A stretch of 64,000 bases of DNA from Falsirhodobacter xinxiangensis (GTDB lineage Bacteria > Pseudomonadota > Alphaproteobacteria > Rhodobacterales > Rhodobacteraceae), in the NCBI RefSeq assembly GCF_004959935.1, contig NZ_SMYN01000003.1, positions 248,001 through 312,000 on the forward strand, in the 5' to 3' direction. Positions 24,901 to 33,180 of this stretch are shown here, one piece after another. The notes beneath the pieces were generated by a model. It ran no database searches and was not told where the DNA came from. It saw only the letters and a program-made list of their open reading frames with translations. The translations under genes were made by a program, and so were the position numbers. Within the stretch, counting starts at the first letter, position 1, and each line of letters starts with the position of its first letter.

Positions 24901-25035
24901 ATGGTGATCTTCACCGGGCTGCTGATCGGCACGGTGTTCACGCTGTTCGTCGTGCCGATGTTCTATACCTTCATCGCGGAATCCGATGCGCGCCATGCGA
25001 TGAAGCACAAGGATCAGGAGCGGATGTTCAGCTGA
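21961..25035 (+). CDS. RND-family multidrug efflux pump (AcrB/MexF type)
   Basis: This 1024-aa inner-membrane transporter has the HAE-1 layout: helix 1 (FIRRPVLSTVLAAMILFLG), two large periplasmic loops, and the proton-relay helix 4 with LGLVVDDAIVVVENIHRHIE (two aspartates near 400). The second half has the matching KHGILMVEFANQQRDE. It exports lipophilic compounds using proton-motive force. No outer-membrane channel gene is adjacent, so it probably uses one encoded elsewhere. Its stop overlaps the convergent glycosyltransferase gene by 8 bases. Confidence 0.94.
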   Translation: MNFSEIFIRRPVLSTVLAAMILFLGIASVLNMPVRQYPEVEETAITITTTYPGAAPDLIQGFITAPIARAVATTENIDYVTSQSRPSASVVTVQMELGANPDTALAEVLSKVQQVRGDLPDESDDPVIVKGTGDDFALMYLAVQNPNMTQEQLTEYLERVVRPRVSTIQGVAEMQILGAANYAMRVWIDPDKLAARGVTANEILAAINASNFLSAPGKTEGEYVTYPITLESTLQTAEAFGMLPLVVTDAGGVVRLHDVARVELASETPDEIVTFNGEPGTFIGLTQTPAANPLDVSAAVLAELPAIEATLPEGMTITMVYDSTETISASIYEVFKTIAEAIVIVVVVILLFLGSFRSVLMPIATIPLSLVGVCAIMLALGYSLNLLTLLAMVLAIGLVVDDAIVVVENIHRHIEDGMKPARAAIQGMKEITGPVIAMTITLAAVLSPLAFTGGLTGALFAEFALTLAGSVIISGIVALTITPAMAARLLKHDTTSRFQRIVDRTSDRVSDWYERRVASSLDYRPVTAIMVAALMGVTAFMFVNTTTELAPEEDQGALFSLIEGPRYATKAYTKLYTDDISKNTSGIPEVRTEFSLAGFGGQESSGFYIWALKDWADRDRSQAEIQQEIQGKLDAGNGMQAFVFAPPTLPGTGGGLPVSLVLQSIHSPERVVEVSDAIVDEAMASGRFIIVQNSLSFDAPQVRVTIDRDRAAALNVPVSDIGTTLGVLVGGASVAEFDLESDSYDVITQVPREFRANPEDLTKFFVRASTGEMVPLSSVTQVRTEASPASIEQFNQLNAATLTALPAIGTSTGDALAELERITRDKMEEGFFIDYSGQSRLEVSQGNTILLAFGAAVLVIYLVLAAQFESFRDPFIIMMSVPLSIFGAVLPLFFGVGTLNIYTQVGLITLIGLITKHGILMVEFANQQRDEHGMSRRQAIVAAAKVRLRPILMTTAAMALAVVPLLIAEGAGAAARQAMGMVIFTGLLIGTVFTLFVVPMFYTFIAESDARHAMKHKDQERMFS

Positions 25036-26689
25036 CCCCGTGGTGGAAGACCTTGGGGTGCAGCCCGGTCCCGGCCAGCGCCGCGTGAAGCTGGGCGATG
25101 GGGCCATCCGGGTCGGTGATCAGGATCGAATCCGGGCGGAAGGCGGCGATGGCCTCGGCCAGCGGGGCATCGGTCAGGGTCAGCCGTTCGCTTTCCTCGA
25201 TGCCGTTCCGCGCCCAGATGCGGCGGATGAAGGCGGCACGCGAAGGGTCGGGTTCCACCACCATTTGCGACAGGTGCGGGCATTCGCGGAAGATGCGGGC
25301 GGGCATGAAACCGACGCCGCCGATCTCCATATGCCGCTGCCCTTCGGTGATCAGGCGCGGCAGGTTGCGGGCAAGGTTGCGCTCCAGCTTGCCGGTGGTG
25401 ACCAGCTCCAGCCCCGTCGCGGTAAAGGCGCGGGGGTCGGCGGGAACCTCGATCCCGTGGCTGGCGAACCACTGGACATCGGCGGGGTCTGTCAGGTCGA
25501 TGCCGTGGACATAGGCGGGGGGCGCGGGCGCGGCGGGGGCCTTTTCCCGTTCGGCCTTGGCCTTGGCGTTACTGTCCTTTTCCACCCGGCTCATCAGCGC
25601 GGCGATCTTTTCGGGATCGCGCGCCTGCGGGGGCTTTGCCTCGACCGCGCTGATCGGCACCTGCGACGCGGTCAGAAGCCCCGCCACAAGTTCGTCATAG
25701 GCAGGCGTGCCCTTGAACTCGGCCAGCCGCGCCTCGGCGCGGTCCACGGCTGCGAAGTGCAAACGGTTCAATTCGGGGTCGGTCAGCAGCAGGTCGAAGA
25801 TGCGCTTCCGCTCGGCGCTGTAGCGCAGCATCGTATCGTCGCGCACCTCGTTCCGGTCCTGAAGTGACCAGTAGTCGGCGTTGTATTTGTCCTTCTTGTT
25901 GTTCACGTTGCCGCGGAACTTGCGGATGGCGTAGCTGTCGATGGATTTCACCGCATAGTGGTTCAACTGCGCCCAGTCATAGCCGATCGTACGGGTGATC
26001 GACCGCCAGCCGCGGAACTTGAAATAGCTTTCCATCTCGCGCCCCGATCCGTTCAGCCATTTGACGGTTTCGGGGAACTCGGTCTCCAGCCATTTCGACT
26101 TCATCTTGGGGCGGTGGATGCCCAGCTTCCAATATTCGGGGTCGAACTGGAACAGCGTCTTGACGCCCCAGCCCTTGTTCCAGTCGGGCGGCGCGGCCAT
26201 CAGGTATTGTTCCGTCACCGGATCGCGCGACCAGTGCTGCACCCCACCCGAGCCGAAGATGCGCCAAGTGATGACGATGCCGTTCGCGCCTTGGGCCTTG
26301 GCGTCCGAAATCATCGGGTCCAGCGTACCGTCGCCGTGGCGGATCGACAGGAACTCGTCCGCGTCGAAGACCATCACCCAATCGGAGTCCCCCACGACGG
26401 GTTCCTCCTGCGCGTGGTTCAGGGCGGAGGGCTGGGGGCGCAGTCCTTCGGGGATGGTGTTGACGCGGTGATGCGCCAGTCCCATCGCCTCAAGCCGCAT
26501 CAGCATCGTGTCGGTGCCGTCGGAACAGTCGTTGGTATAGACGACAAGATCGGTGAACCCGACCGCCAGATGATGCGCAACCCATTCCAGCACGAAGGGG
26601 CCTTCGTCCTTCATCATCGACACGGCGGTGATGCGGCCATGCGGGCTGACGCGCTTGGCAAGACCTTGGGGCAGCGGAACTTTCGTCAT
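25028..26689 (-). CDS. GT2-like glycosyltransferase with C-terminal FkbM/methyltransferase-like region
   Basis: This 553-aa protein starts with a GT2-type (Glyco_tranf_2_4-like) domain: TAVSMMKDEGPFVLEWVAHH, YTNDCSDGTD and the D-x-D motif in VMVFDADEFL (about 100-110). After a linker of Pro/Ala/Lys residues (about 380-410) comes a region resembling a methyltransferase nucleotide-binding fold (MEIGGVGFMPARIF, MVVEPDPSRAAFIRR), though the glycine motif is poor. It may modify a surface or flagellar glycan. It is divergent from a second glycosyltransferase-like gene that precedes motB. Confidence 0.75.
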   Translation of the reverse strand: MTKVPLPQGLAKRVSPHGRITAVSMMKDEGPFVLEWVAHHLAVGFTDLVVYTNDCSDGTDTMLMRLEAMGLAHHRVNTIPEGLRPQPSALNHAQEEPVVGDSDWVMVFDADEFLSIRHGDGTLDPMISDAKAQGANGIVITWRIFGSGGVQHWSRDPVTEQYLMAAPPDWNKGWGVKTLFQFDPEYWKLGIHRPKMKSKWLETEFPETVKWLNGSGREMESYFKFRGWRSITRTIGYDWAQLNHYAVKSIDSYAIRKFRGNVNNKKDKYNADYWSLQDRNEVRDDTMLRYSAERKRIFDLLLTDPELNRLHFAAVDRAEARLAEFKGTPAYDELVAGLLTASQVPISAVEAKPPQARDPEKIAALMSRVEKDSNAKAKAEREKAPAAPAPPAYVHGIDLTDPADVQWFASHGIEVPADPRAFTATGLELVTTGKLERNLARNLPRLITEGQRHMEIGGVGFMPARIFRECPHLSQMVVEPDPSRAAFIRRIWARNGIEESERLTLTDAPLAEAIAAFRPDSILITDPDGPIAQLHAALAGTGLHPKVFHHGVS

Positions 26690-26786
26690 GGGTCACCCTT
26701 GTTCCGCCGGAAGCTACCACCGCCGCTGGACAGAGTGAAGCGTATGCGGCAGGGTCGGTGCAACCGCCGATAGACATAGGTTCCGC

Positions 26787-27596
26787 ATGACCACCCGCCG
26801 CCCCGTCGCCTCGCTCTGGATCGGCGAGAAGCTGCAATATCTGAACCAGCTTTGCCTGCTGTCGCATATCCGCCACGGGCATCCGACGACGCTGTATTGC
26901 ACGCATCAAGTGTCGAACGTGCCCGAGGGCGTTACCGTCCGCCCCGCGTCCGAGATCATGGAGATCGACATGGGCGTGGTCGGGCAGACCAGCGCCAGCT
27001 TCCTGTCGAACGTCTTCCGTTACAAGATGATCCAAAAGACGAACGCGGTCTGGATCGACTGCGACGCCTTCTGCTACAAGCCGTTCCCGGACGAGATGGA
27101 CAACATCTTTGCCGGTCACGGCTTTCGCGGCGCGCTGAATTGCGGGGTCGTCTATATCCCGCAGCAGGGCGAGTTGATGGACCGGCTGCTGGATTACTAC
27201 GAGAACCTGCCGGATGCGCCGGGCTGGTTCAACAAGCAGCAACGCAAGAAGCTGGACAAGCAGGACACCTCGCTGCCGCAGTCTGTGCGGATCTATAATG
27301 CGGAACGGACGGCCTTCGGGCCCCAGGCGTTCACGTGGTTCGCGCAACAGACCGGGGACTATGAGAAGGCGCTGACGCCGGACGTGCTCTATCCGGTGCC
27401 GTTCCAGCTGAACGACGTGTTCTTCGACCCGCATGGCCGGGTGGAAGGGCATTTCACCGACGCGACGCTTTCGGTCCACCTTTACACCAATGGCACGCGC
27501 CCGTGGTGGCGCCGGAATGTGCCACTGGCCGGGTCATATGCCGCGCGGATGTGTGCGGAGATCGGGGTCGATCCCGCGGGCGCGCTGGAGGATTAA
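26787..27596 (+). CDS. Glycosyltransferase-like protein (GT32/capsular type)
   Basis: This 269-aa cytoplasmic protein shows VASLWIGEKLQYLNQLCLLSH at the start, then a KTNAVWIDCDAFCYKPFP stretch with a D-x-D motif, and a C-terminal SVHLYTNGTRPWWRR. These fit GT32-like polysaccharide transferases whose donor and acceptor are unknown. It is followed after 52 bases by motB, with a hairpin between. A role in decorating flagellar or surface proteins is possible but unproven. Confidence 0.65.
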   Translation: MTTRRPVASLWIGEKLQYLNQLCLLSHIRHGHPTTLYCTHQVSNVPEGVTVRPASEIMEIDMGVVGQTSASFLSNVFRYKMIQKTNAVWIDCDAFCYKPFPDEMDNIFAGHGFRGALNCGVVYIPQQGELMDRLLDYYENLPDAPGWFNKQQRKKLDKQDTSLPQSVRIYNAERTAFGPQAFTWFAQQTGDYEKALTPDVLYPVPFQLNDVFFDPHGRVEGHFTDATLSVHLYTNGTRPWWRRNVPLAGSYAARMCAEIGVDPAGALED

Positions 27597-27608
27597 GCCG
27601 ATCTTCAC

Positions 27609-27635
27609 CTTGCCGGGGTCAGATGCCCCGGCAAG
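27609..27635. repeat. Perfect 10-bp inverted repeat between the glycosyltransferase gene and motB
   Basis: CTTGCCGGGG (27609-27618) and CCCCGGCAAG (27626-27635) form a hairpin with a 7-base loop. No T-run follows on either strand, so it is not a standard terminator. It ends 13 bases before the motB start, next to the GAGGGAG ribosome site, and could affect mRNA stability or translation. Confidence 0.6.
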
Positions 27636-27648
27636 AGGGAGATCCGCG

Positions 27649-28473
27649 ATGAAGGCCAACCGCCCGATCATCATCAAGCGCAAGAAGGTCGTGGGCGGCG
27701 GTGGCCATCACGGCGGCGCGTGGAAGGTCGCCTATGCCGACTTCGTGACGGCGATGATGGCGTTCTTCATGCTGATGTGGCTGCTGAACGCCACCACGGA
27801 AAAACAGCGCAAGGGGCTGGCGGATTACTTCAGCCCGACGATCCCGATCAACCGGATCTCGGGCGGCGGGGCCGATGTGTTCGGCGGCGATTCGGTGTTT
27901 TCCGAAGACACCATGGCGCAAAGCGGGGCCGGGGCATCCCGCGTCATGCCAACCGAGGTGGAGCAGGCACGCGGCGATGCGGGCCGCGGCGATACCGGCA
28001 GTGGCGAGCAGGAACGCGCCGCGCTGGAGGACATGCTGCGCGCGCGGGGCGGCGAGAGCATGACGATGGAGCAGGCGCTGCGCCACGTCGTCACCAAGGT
28101 CACGGATGAAGGGTTGGTGATCGAGATCTTCGATCTGGAGGGCGTGCCACTGTTCCACGCCGACACGGCAGAGCCGCGCCCCGTCCTGCGCGACATCGCG
28201 CGGCTGCTGGCCGATACGCTGCCGGTCACCACCAACGATCTGGCGGTGTCGGGGCATGTGCGCGCCTATCCCATGATGATGATCCGCAACCCGGTCTGGG
28301 ATTTGTCGGCCGCGCGGGCGCAGGCGATGCGGCAGGTGCTGGACGCGTCGGGTCTGGACCCTGCGCGGATGAAGCGCGTGACCGGGCATGCCGACCGCAA
28401 GCCCGTGACGGCCAATCCGATGGCGATCCGCAACAACCGGATCAAGGTGATCCTGCTTCGCCGCGACCGTTAG
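27649..28473 (+). CDS. motB: MotB, flagellar stator protein
   Basis: This 274-aa protein has a positively charged N-terminus, then AYADFVTAMMAFFMLMWLLN with the proton-binding aspartate at position 31, and a C-terminal OmpA-like peptidoglycan-binding domain (about 140-270, with NPVWDLSAARAQAMR and VTGHADRKP). It anchors the proton-driven stator to the wall. The middle is Gly/Ala-rich linker. No motA is visible in the window. The first gene of a five-gene flagellar set. A CtrA-like site overlaps its stop codon. Confidence 0.92.
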   Translation: MKANRPIIIKRKKVVGGGGHHGGAWKVAYADFVTAMMAFFMLMWLLNATTEKQRKGLADYFSPTIPINRISGGGADVFGGDSVFSEDTMAQSGAGASRVMPTEVEQARGDAGRGDTGSGEQERAALEDMLRARGGESMTMEQALRHVVTKVTDEGLVIEIFDLEGVPLFHADTAEPRPVLRDIARLLADTLPVTTNDLAVSGHVRAYPMMMIRNPVWDLSAARAQAMRQVLDASGLDPARMKRVTGHADRKPVTANPMAIRNNRIKVILLRRDR

Positions 28474-28484
28474 GTCAAAATTAA
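28470..28484. promoter_or_regulatory. CtrA-like binding site upstream of flgE
   Basis: TTAG (28470-28473), seven bases, TTAA (28481-28484) is one base off the CtrA consensus TTAA-N7-TTAA. It overlaps the motB stop codon and lies 47 bases before the flgE start, where a promoter would be. Confidence 0.5.
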
Positions 28485-28531
28485 GCCCGCCCGCCGAATG
28501 TCGGGGCAAGCAGCAGAAAGGTGCGATTCCC

Positions 28532-29809
28532 ATGACGATATCATCATCGCTGAACGCCGGCGTGGCGGGGCTGAACGCCAATGCGGCGCGGCTGGCCAGC
28601 ATCTCGGACAACATCGCGAATTCGGGCACCTATGGCTACAAGCGGGCCGAGGCGGATTTCTTCCAGATGGTGAACGCGGGGAACAACTCGGGCAGCTATT
28701 CCGCCGGGGGGGTGCGCACCAGCACCATGCGGCTGATCGACGAACGCGGCGCGCTGATCGGGACCACCAACGCCACCGACATCGCGATCAACGGGCGCGG
28801 GTTCCTGCCCGTGCAGACGACGGGGGGCGATACGCTTCTGACCACGACCGGATCGTTCCGCGCGGACGAGAATGGCATCCTGACCACGGATTCGGGCCTG
28901 ACCCTGCTGGGCTGGCCCGCGAACCCCGACGGGACGATCCCGGCGATGGCGCGCGATTCGCTGGCGGCGCTTCAGCCGGTGACGGTGAACGGCAACCAAT
29001 TCGTGTCGAACCCGACGACGGCGATGAAGATGGCGGTGAACCTGCCTGCGACGGGCACTGTGGCGGGGGCGGACGGCGCGCCCATCAGCCAGACGATGGA
29101 ATATTTCGACAACCTCGGCACATCGCAAAAGTTGACGATGACCTTCACGCCGACGGTCCCGGCGGCCGGCGGGTCGAACGAATGGACGATGACGGTCACC
29201 GACGGCGCAACGGGGGCCGAGGTTGGCGAGTATGTGCTGACCTTCGACGAAAGCCAGGTCGGCGGCGGGACGCTGGCCAGCGTCACGACCGTTTCGGGCG
29301 GCGCCTATGACCCGGCGACGGGCAAGATGGTGCTTGGCCTGTCCGACGGCCCCGTCTCGTTCGAGATCGGAAAGCCGGGCGCGACCAACGGCATGACGCA
29401 ACTGTCCGACACCTATGCCCCGACCATCGTGACCAAGAACGGATCGGCTGTCGGCAGCCTCGTCTCGGTCGAGATCGACGAAAAGGGGATGGTGCACGCG
29501 CTGTATGACCAAGGCTTCTCGCGCGTGATCTATCAGGTGCCGGTGGTTGATGTGACCAACCCGAACGGGCTGCACTCGATGGAAGGGCAGACCTATCGCA
29601 TCACGCCCGACGCCGGGAACTTCTATCTTTGGACGGCGGGCGAGGGGCCGACGGGCACGACCCAAGGTTACATGCGCGAGGAATCGGCCACCGATGTCGC
29701 GCAGGAACTGACGCATCTGATCCAGACGCAGCACGCCTATTCGTCCAACGCCAAGATCATTCAGACGGTGGACCAGATGCTGCAGGAAACCACCAACCTC
29801 AAACGCTAG
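28532..29809 (+). CDS. flgE: FlgE, flagellar hook protein
   Basis: This 425-aa protein has the rod/hook N-terminus (SSLNAGVAGLNANAARLASISDNIANSGTYGYK pattern) and C-terminus (THLIQTQHAYSSNAKIIQTVDQMLQ), with a variable D1-D2 middle. It builds the hook. The length is normal for the hook proteins of this family. An AAAGGTG-type ribosome site precedes the ATG, and flgK follows after 10 bases. Confidence 0.94.
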   Translation: MTISSSLNAGVAGLNANAARLASISDNIANSGTYGYKRAEADFFQMVNAGNNSGSYSAGGVRTSTMRLIDERGALIGTTNATDIAINGRGFLPVQTTGGDTLLTTTGSFRADENGILTTDSGLTLLGWPANPDGTIPAMARDSLAALQPVTVNGNQFVSNPTTAMKMAVNLPATGTVAGADGAPISQTMEYFDNLGTSQKLTMTFTPTVPAAGGSNEWTMTVTDGATGAEVGEYVLTFDESQVGGGTLASVTTVSGGAYDPATGKMVLGLSDGPVSFEIGKPGATNGMTQLSDTYAPTIVTKNGSAVGSLVSVEIDEKGMVHALYDQGFSRVIYQVPVVDVTNPNGLHSMEGQTYRITPDAGNFYLWTAGEGPTGTTQGYMREESATDVAQELTHLIQTQHAYSSNAKIIQTVDQMLQETTNLKR

Positions 29810-29819
29810 GGGCTGATCC

Positions 29820-31106
29820 ATGTCGCTGACCGCTGCCCTTTCCATCGCCCGTTCGGGCCTGACCGTATCGTCCCGATCGGCCGAGATGACGTCGCAGAAC
29901 GTGGCCAATGCACTGACCGAGGGTTACGGTCTGCGCGAACTGGCGCTGTCGTCGCGCATGACGGGCGGGGTGCAGGTCACCGGCGTCACCCGCTTTGCCG
30001 ACCGCGCGCTGATCGGGGACCGGCGGATCGCCGATGCCGTTGCGGCGGCGGATGGCAGCGTCGCGGCGTTCCTGTCCAAGATCGAAAAGGCGATCGGGAC
30101 GGCCGGGGCGGGTTCGCTTGGCGGGATGGTTTCCGGGCTGGAGACGGCGCTGATCGACGCCGCCTCGCAGCCGCAGTCGGACGCTCGGCTGTCGGCGGTG
30201 GTGTCGGCTGGCCAATCGCTGACGGGGCATATCCGCGGGATCACGGATCAGATTCAGGGCGTCCGGCAGGATGCTGAAACCGGCATCGCGTCGGCGGTGG
30301 ACGAGATCAACACCGCATTGAAACAGCTTGAGGATCTGAACGCCCGTATCGCGGTCGATGGCAGTCAGGGCCGGGACGTCGGCGCGCTTCTGGATCAGCG
30401 GCAGCAGACGGTGGACCGCATCGCCGCGCATGTGCCACTGCGCGAGATCGACCGGGGCAACGGGCAGATCGCGCTGATGACCAAGGACGGAGCGATGCTG
30501 CTGGACGGCAAGGCGGCGGTCCTTGGGTTCCAGAAGGCGGGGGTGATCGTGCCGGGGATGAGCGTCGAAAGCGGCGCGCTGTCCGGCCTGACGTTGAATG
30601 GGCAAGCTTTGCCGCTTTCGGGGCCGGGTGGCGCGGGCGGCGGCGATCTGGCAGCCCGGTTTGCCATCCGTGACAGGCTCGCGCCCGATGCGCAGGCGGC
30701 GCTGGACACTTTCGGTGCCGATCTTCGCGCCCGCTTCGCGGGGACGGGCCTGTTCACCGGCGAAGCCGCCGCCGAGCCGTGGCGACTGCGCGACGGTCTG
30801 GATTCCGCCGCGCCGGGGGCGGGCGGCGATGCGTCGCGTCTGAACGGGATGCTGTCCGCGATGGCCGTGCTTTCGGGCGCCGCGACCGAGGTTCTGTCCG
30901 GCGTTTCCGCCAAGCGCGTTGCGGCCGAAAGCGCAGCCGCCTTCTCCACTGCGCGCGCCGAAACCCTGCGCGTGGCAGAGCTTCAGGGCGGCGTCGATAC
31001 CGATACCGAAATGCAGAAGCTGCTGCTGATCGAACAGGCCTATGCTGCGAATGCCAAGGTCATCCAGACCGTGGACGCGATGATGCAAGCCTTGCTGAGG
31101 ATCTGA
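29820..31106 (+). CDS. flgK: FlgK, hook-filament junction protein
   Basis: This 428-aa protein begins SLTAALSIARSGLTVSSRSAEMTSQNVANALTEGY, with the expected flagellar rod-type motif, and ends NAKVIQTVDAMMQALLRI, typical of FlgK. It is shorter than the enteric FlgK (about 547 aa) and lacks much of the variable middle, as in other Rhodobacterales. It connects hook and filament as HAP1. It is followed 2 bases later by flgL. Confidence 0.92.
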   Translation: MSLTAALSIARSGLTVSSRSAEMTSQNVANALTEGYGLRELALSSRMTGGVQVTGVTRFADRALIGDRRIADAVAAADGSVAAFLSKIEKAIGTAGAGSLGGMVSGLETALIDAASQPQSDARLSAVVSAGQSLTGHIRGITDQIQGVRQDAETGIASAVDEINTALKQLEDLNARIAVDGSQGRDVGALLDQRQQTVDRIAAHVPLREIDRGNGQIALMTKDGAMLLDGKAAVLGFQKAGVIVPGMSVESGALSGLTLNGQALPLSGPGGAGGGDLAARFAIRDRLAPDAQAALDTFGADLRARFAGTGLFTGEAAAEPWRLRDGLDSAAPGAGGDASRLNGMLSAMAVLSGAATEVLSGVSAKRVAAESAAAFSTARAETLRVAELQGGVDTDTEMQKLLLIEQAYAANAKVIQTVDAMMQALLRI

Positions 31107-31108
31107 GA

Positions 31109-32098
31109 ATGACGATTTCGCTTGGAGACATGGCTCAAAGTTTCGCGCTTCGCCGGCAGGGCGGGGCGCTGAAGGCCGAGCAGCAGCGCCTAGGTTCGGA
31201 GATGACCACCGGCCTTGTCGCGGATACCGGCAAACATCTGCGGGGCGCGTTCAGCGGGATCGGGGCGATCGACGCCTCGCTGTCGCGGCTGGAGGCTTAC
31301 AAGGGCGCGCTGACATCCGCCGCGATGCGGGCCGAGGGGGCGCAAAGCGTGCTTTCCGCGCTGACGGAAATGTCGGACGATCTGGCCACGCTGTTTTCCG
31401 ACCCTGCGATGTCGGGAACGGCGGCGGGGCTGAACGGGGCCGCCGCCGATGCTGGTCAAAGGTTTCGGTCGGCCATCGGGCTTTTGAACAGCGATGTCGG
31501 CGGGCAGCAGCTTTTCTCGGGCGCGGCGACGGGGCCGGCGCTGGCGGATGCGGATACGATCCTTGCGGCGCTGGAGGCGGCGACGGCAGGCGCGGCAACG
31601 GCGGCGGAGTTCGAGGCTGCGGTGTCGGCCTGGTTCGACGATCCGGCGGGCTATGCCACCGTCGCTTGGCGGGGCGAGGGTGCTCGCGCCCCATCCGCGA
31701 TCGGCACCGGCGAAAGCGTCGCAGTCGACGTGACCCCGATGGACCCGGCGATCCGCGATACGCTCAAGGCGCTGTCGATGGGGGCGCTCTTGGATCGCGG
31801 TGCGTTGGACGGAAAAGCCCGGTCGGCTTTGGGAGAGCGGGTGGGCGCGGCGCTGATCGCCGGGAAAGACGCGCGTATCGATCTCCAGACCCGCGTCGGC
31901 GCAGCCGAGGCGCGGATCGCGCAGGTCCAGACGCGCAACGAGGCGGAACGCTCGGCCCTCGGTATCGCGCGCAATGGCATGGTGGCCGTCGATCCCTATG
32001 AAACGGCGGTCCGGTTCGAAGCTGTCAGCACACAGATCGAGACGTTGCACGCGGTGACGGCGCGGCTGTCGAAGCTTTCGCTGGTGGATTTCCTGTGA
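31109..32098 (+). CDS. flgL: FlgL, hook-filament junction protein
   Basis: This 329-aa flagellin-like protein opens TISLGDMAQSFALRRQGGALKAEQQRLGSEMTTG and closes with a helical tail of the flagellin C type. FlgL (HAP3) joins the FlgK ring to the filament. The start codon follows the flgK stop by two bases and a GAGGATCTGAG ribosome site. Its stop overlaps the flgI start. Confidence 0.9.
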   Translation: MTISLGDMAQSFALRRQGGALKAEQQRLGSEMTTGLVADTGKHLRGAFSGIGAIDASLSRLEAYKGALTSAAMRAEGAQSVLSALTEMSDDLATLFSDPAMSGTAAGLNGAAADAGQRFRSAIGLLNSDVGGQQLFSGAATGPALADADTILAALEAATAGAATAAEFEAAVSAWFDDPAGYATVAWRGEGARAPSAIGTGESVAVDVTPMDPAIRDTLKALSMGALLDRGALDGKARSALGERVGAALIAGKDARIDLQTRVGAAEARIAQVQTRNEAERSALGIARNGMVAVDPYETAVRFEAVSTQIETLHAVTARLSKLSLVDFL

Positions 32099-33180
32099 TG
32101 CTGCGCGCGGTCTTCGCCCTGCTGCTCTTGGCGCTCCCGGTCGCGGCAGAGCCGATCCGGATCAAGGATCTGGTGGAATTCGACGGCGTGCGCGGCAACG
32201 ATCTGGTCGGTTACGGCCTTGTCGTCGGCCTGAACGGCACGGGGGACGGGCTGCGGAACGCGCCCTTCACCGAGGAAATCATGTCAAACCTGCTGGAACG
32301 GCTGGGCGTGAACGTCGCGGGCGAGGATTTTCGGCCCCGCAACGTGGCGGCGGTGTTCGTGACGGCCTCGCTTCCGCCTTTCGCGCGGGCGGGCAGCAGG
32401 ATCGACGTGACGATTTCCGCCATCGGCGACGCGAAAAGCCTGCTCGGCGGGACGCTGGTGATGACGCCGCTGAACGGCGCCGACGGCGCGATCTATGCCG
32501 TGGCGCAGGGGACGATCATCGCAGGCGGCATTTCGGCAGAGGGGGACGCGGCGCGCGTGGTGCAGGGGGTGCCGACATCCGGGACCATCCCCGCAGGCGC
32601 GCGGGTGGAGCGGGAGGTGGAGTTCGATTTCACCTCGCTCGAATCCCTGCGGCTGGCACTGCGCAACCCGGACTTTACCACGGCGGCGCGGATCGAAACC
32701 GCCATCAACCGCGAGATGGGTCGGGGAACGGCGGCGATGATGGATGCGGGCACGGTGCAGTTGCGCCTGTCCGGATCACCGGCGCATGTGCTGGCACAGG
32801 TCGAAAACCTTACGGTGGAGCCAGAGACGAGGGCGAGGGTCGTGGTCGATCAGCGATCCGGCACCATCGTCATGGGCGAGGATGTCCGGATCAGCCGCGT
32901 TGCCGTCTCGCAGGGCAACCTGACGCTGAGGATCGAGGAGTCGCCTGTCGCGGTGCAGCCCAACCCGTTTTCGCCGGGCGAAACCATCGTTCTGCCGCGC
33001 ACCAATGCCGCGATCGAACAGGAGCAGGGGATCGGTCTGGCCGAGGTGGCGGGCGGCACCAACCTCAGCCAGGTCGTCGCGGGGCTGAACGCGCTGGGCG
33101 TCGCGCCCTATGACATGATCGACATTCTGAAAAGCATCAACGCGGCAGGCGCGCTGCATGCCGATTTCATGGTGCGTTAA
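32098..33180 (+). CDS. flgI: FlgI, flagellar P-ring protein
   Basis: This 360-aa protein has a cleavable signal peptide (MLRAVFALLLLALPVAAEP) and the conserved P-ring body: IKDLVEFDGVRGNDLVGYGLVVGLNGTGDG, then NVAAVFVTASLPPFA and the C-terminal NALGVAPYDMIDILKSI. It forms the ring around the rod in the periplasm/peptidoglycan. The ATG uses the last base of the flgL stop (TGATG); a GTG one codon upstream is an alternative. Its stop shares 4 bases with the convergent sugar-transferase gene. Confidence 0.94.
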   Translation: MLRAVFALLLLALPVAAEPIRIKDLVEFDGVRGNDLVGYGLVVGLNGTGDGLRNAPFTEEIMSNLLERLGVNVAGEDFRPRNVAAVFVTASLPPFARAGSRIDVTISAIGDAKSLLGGTLVMTPLNGADGAIYAVAQGTIIAGGISAEGDAARVVQGVPTSGTIPAGARVEREVEFDFTSLESLRLALRNPDFTTAARIETAINREMGRGTAAMMDAGTVQLRLSGSPAHVLAQVENLTVEPETRARVVVDQRSGTIVMGEDVRISRVAVSQGNLTLRIEESPVAVQPNPFSPGETIVLPRTNAAIEQEQGIGLAEVAGGTNLSQVVAGLNALGVAPYDMIDILKSINAAGALHADFMVR

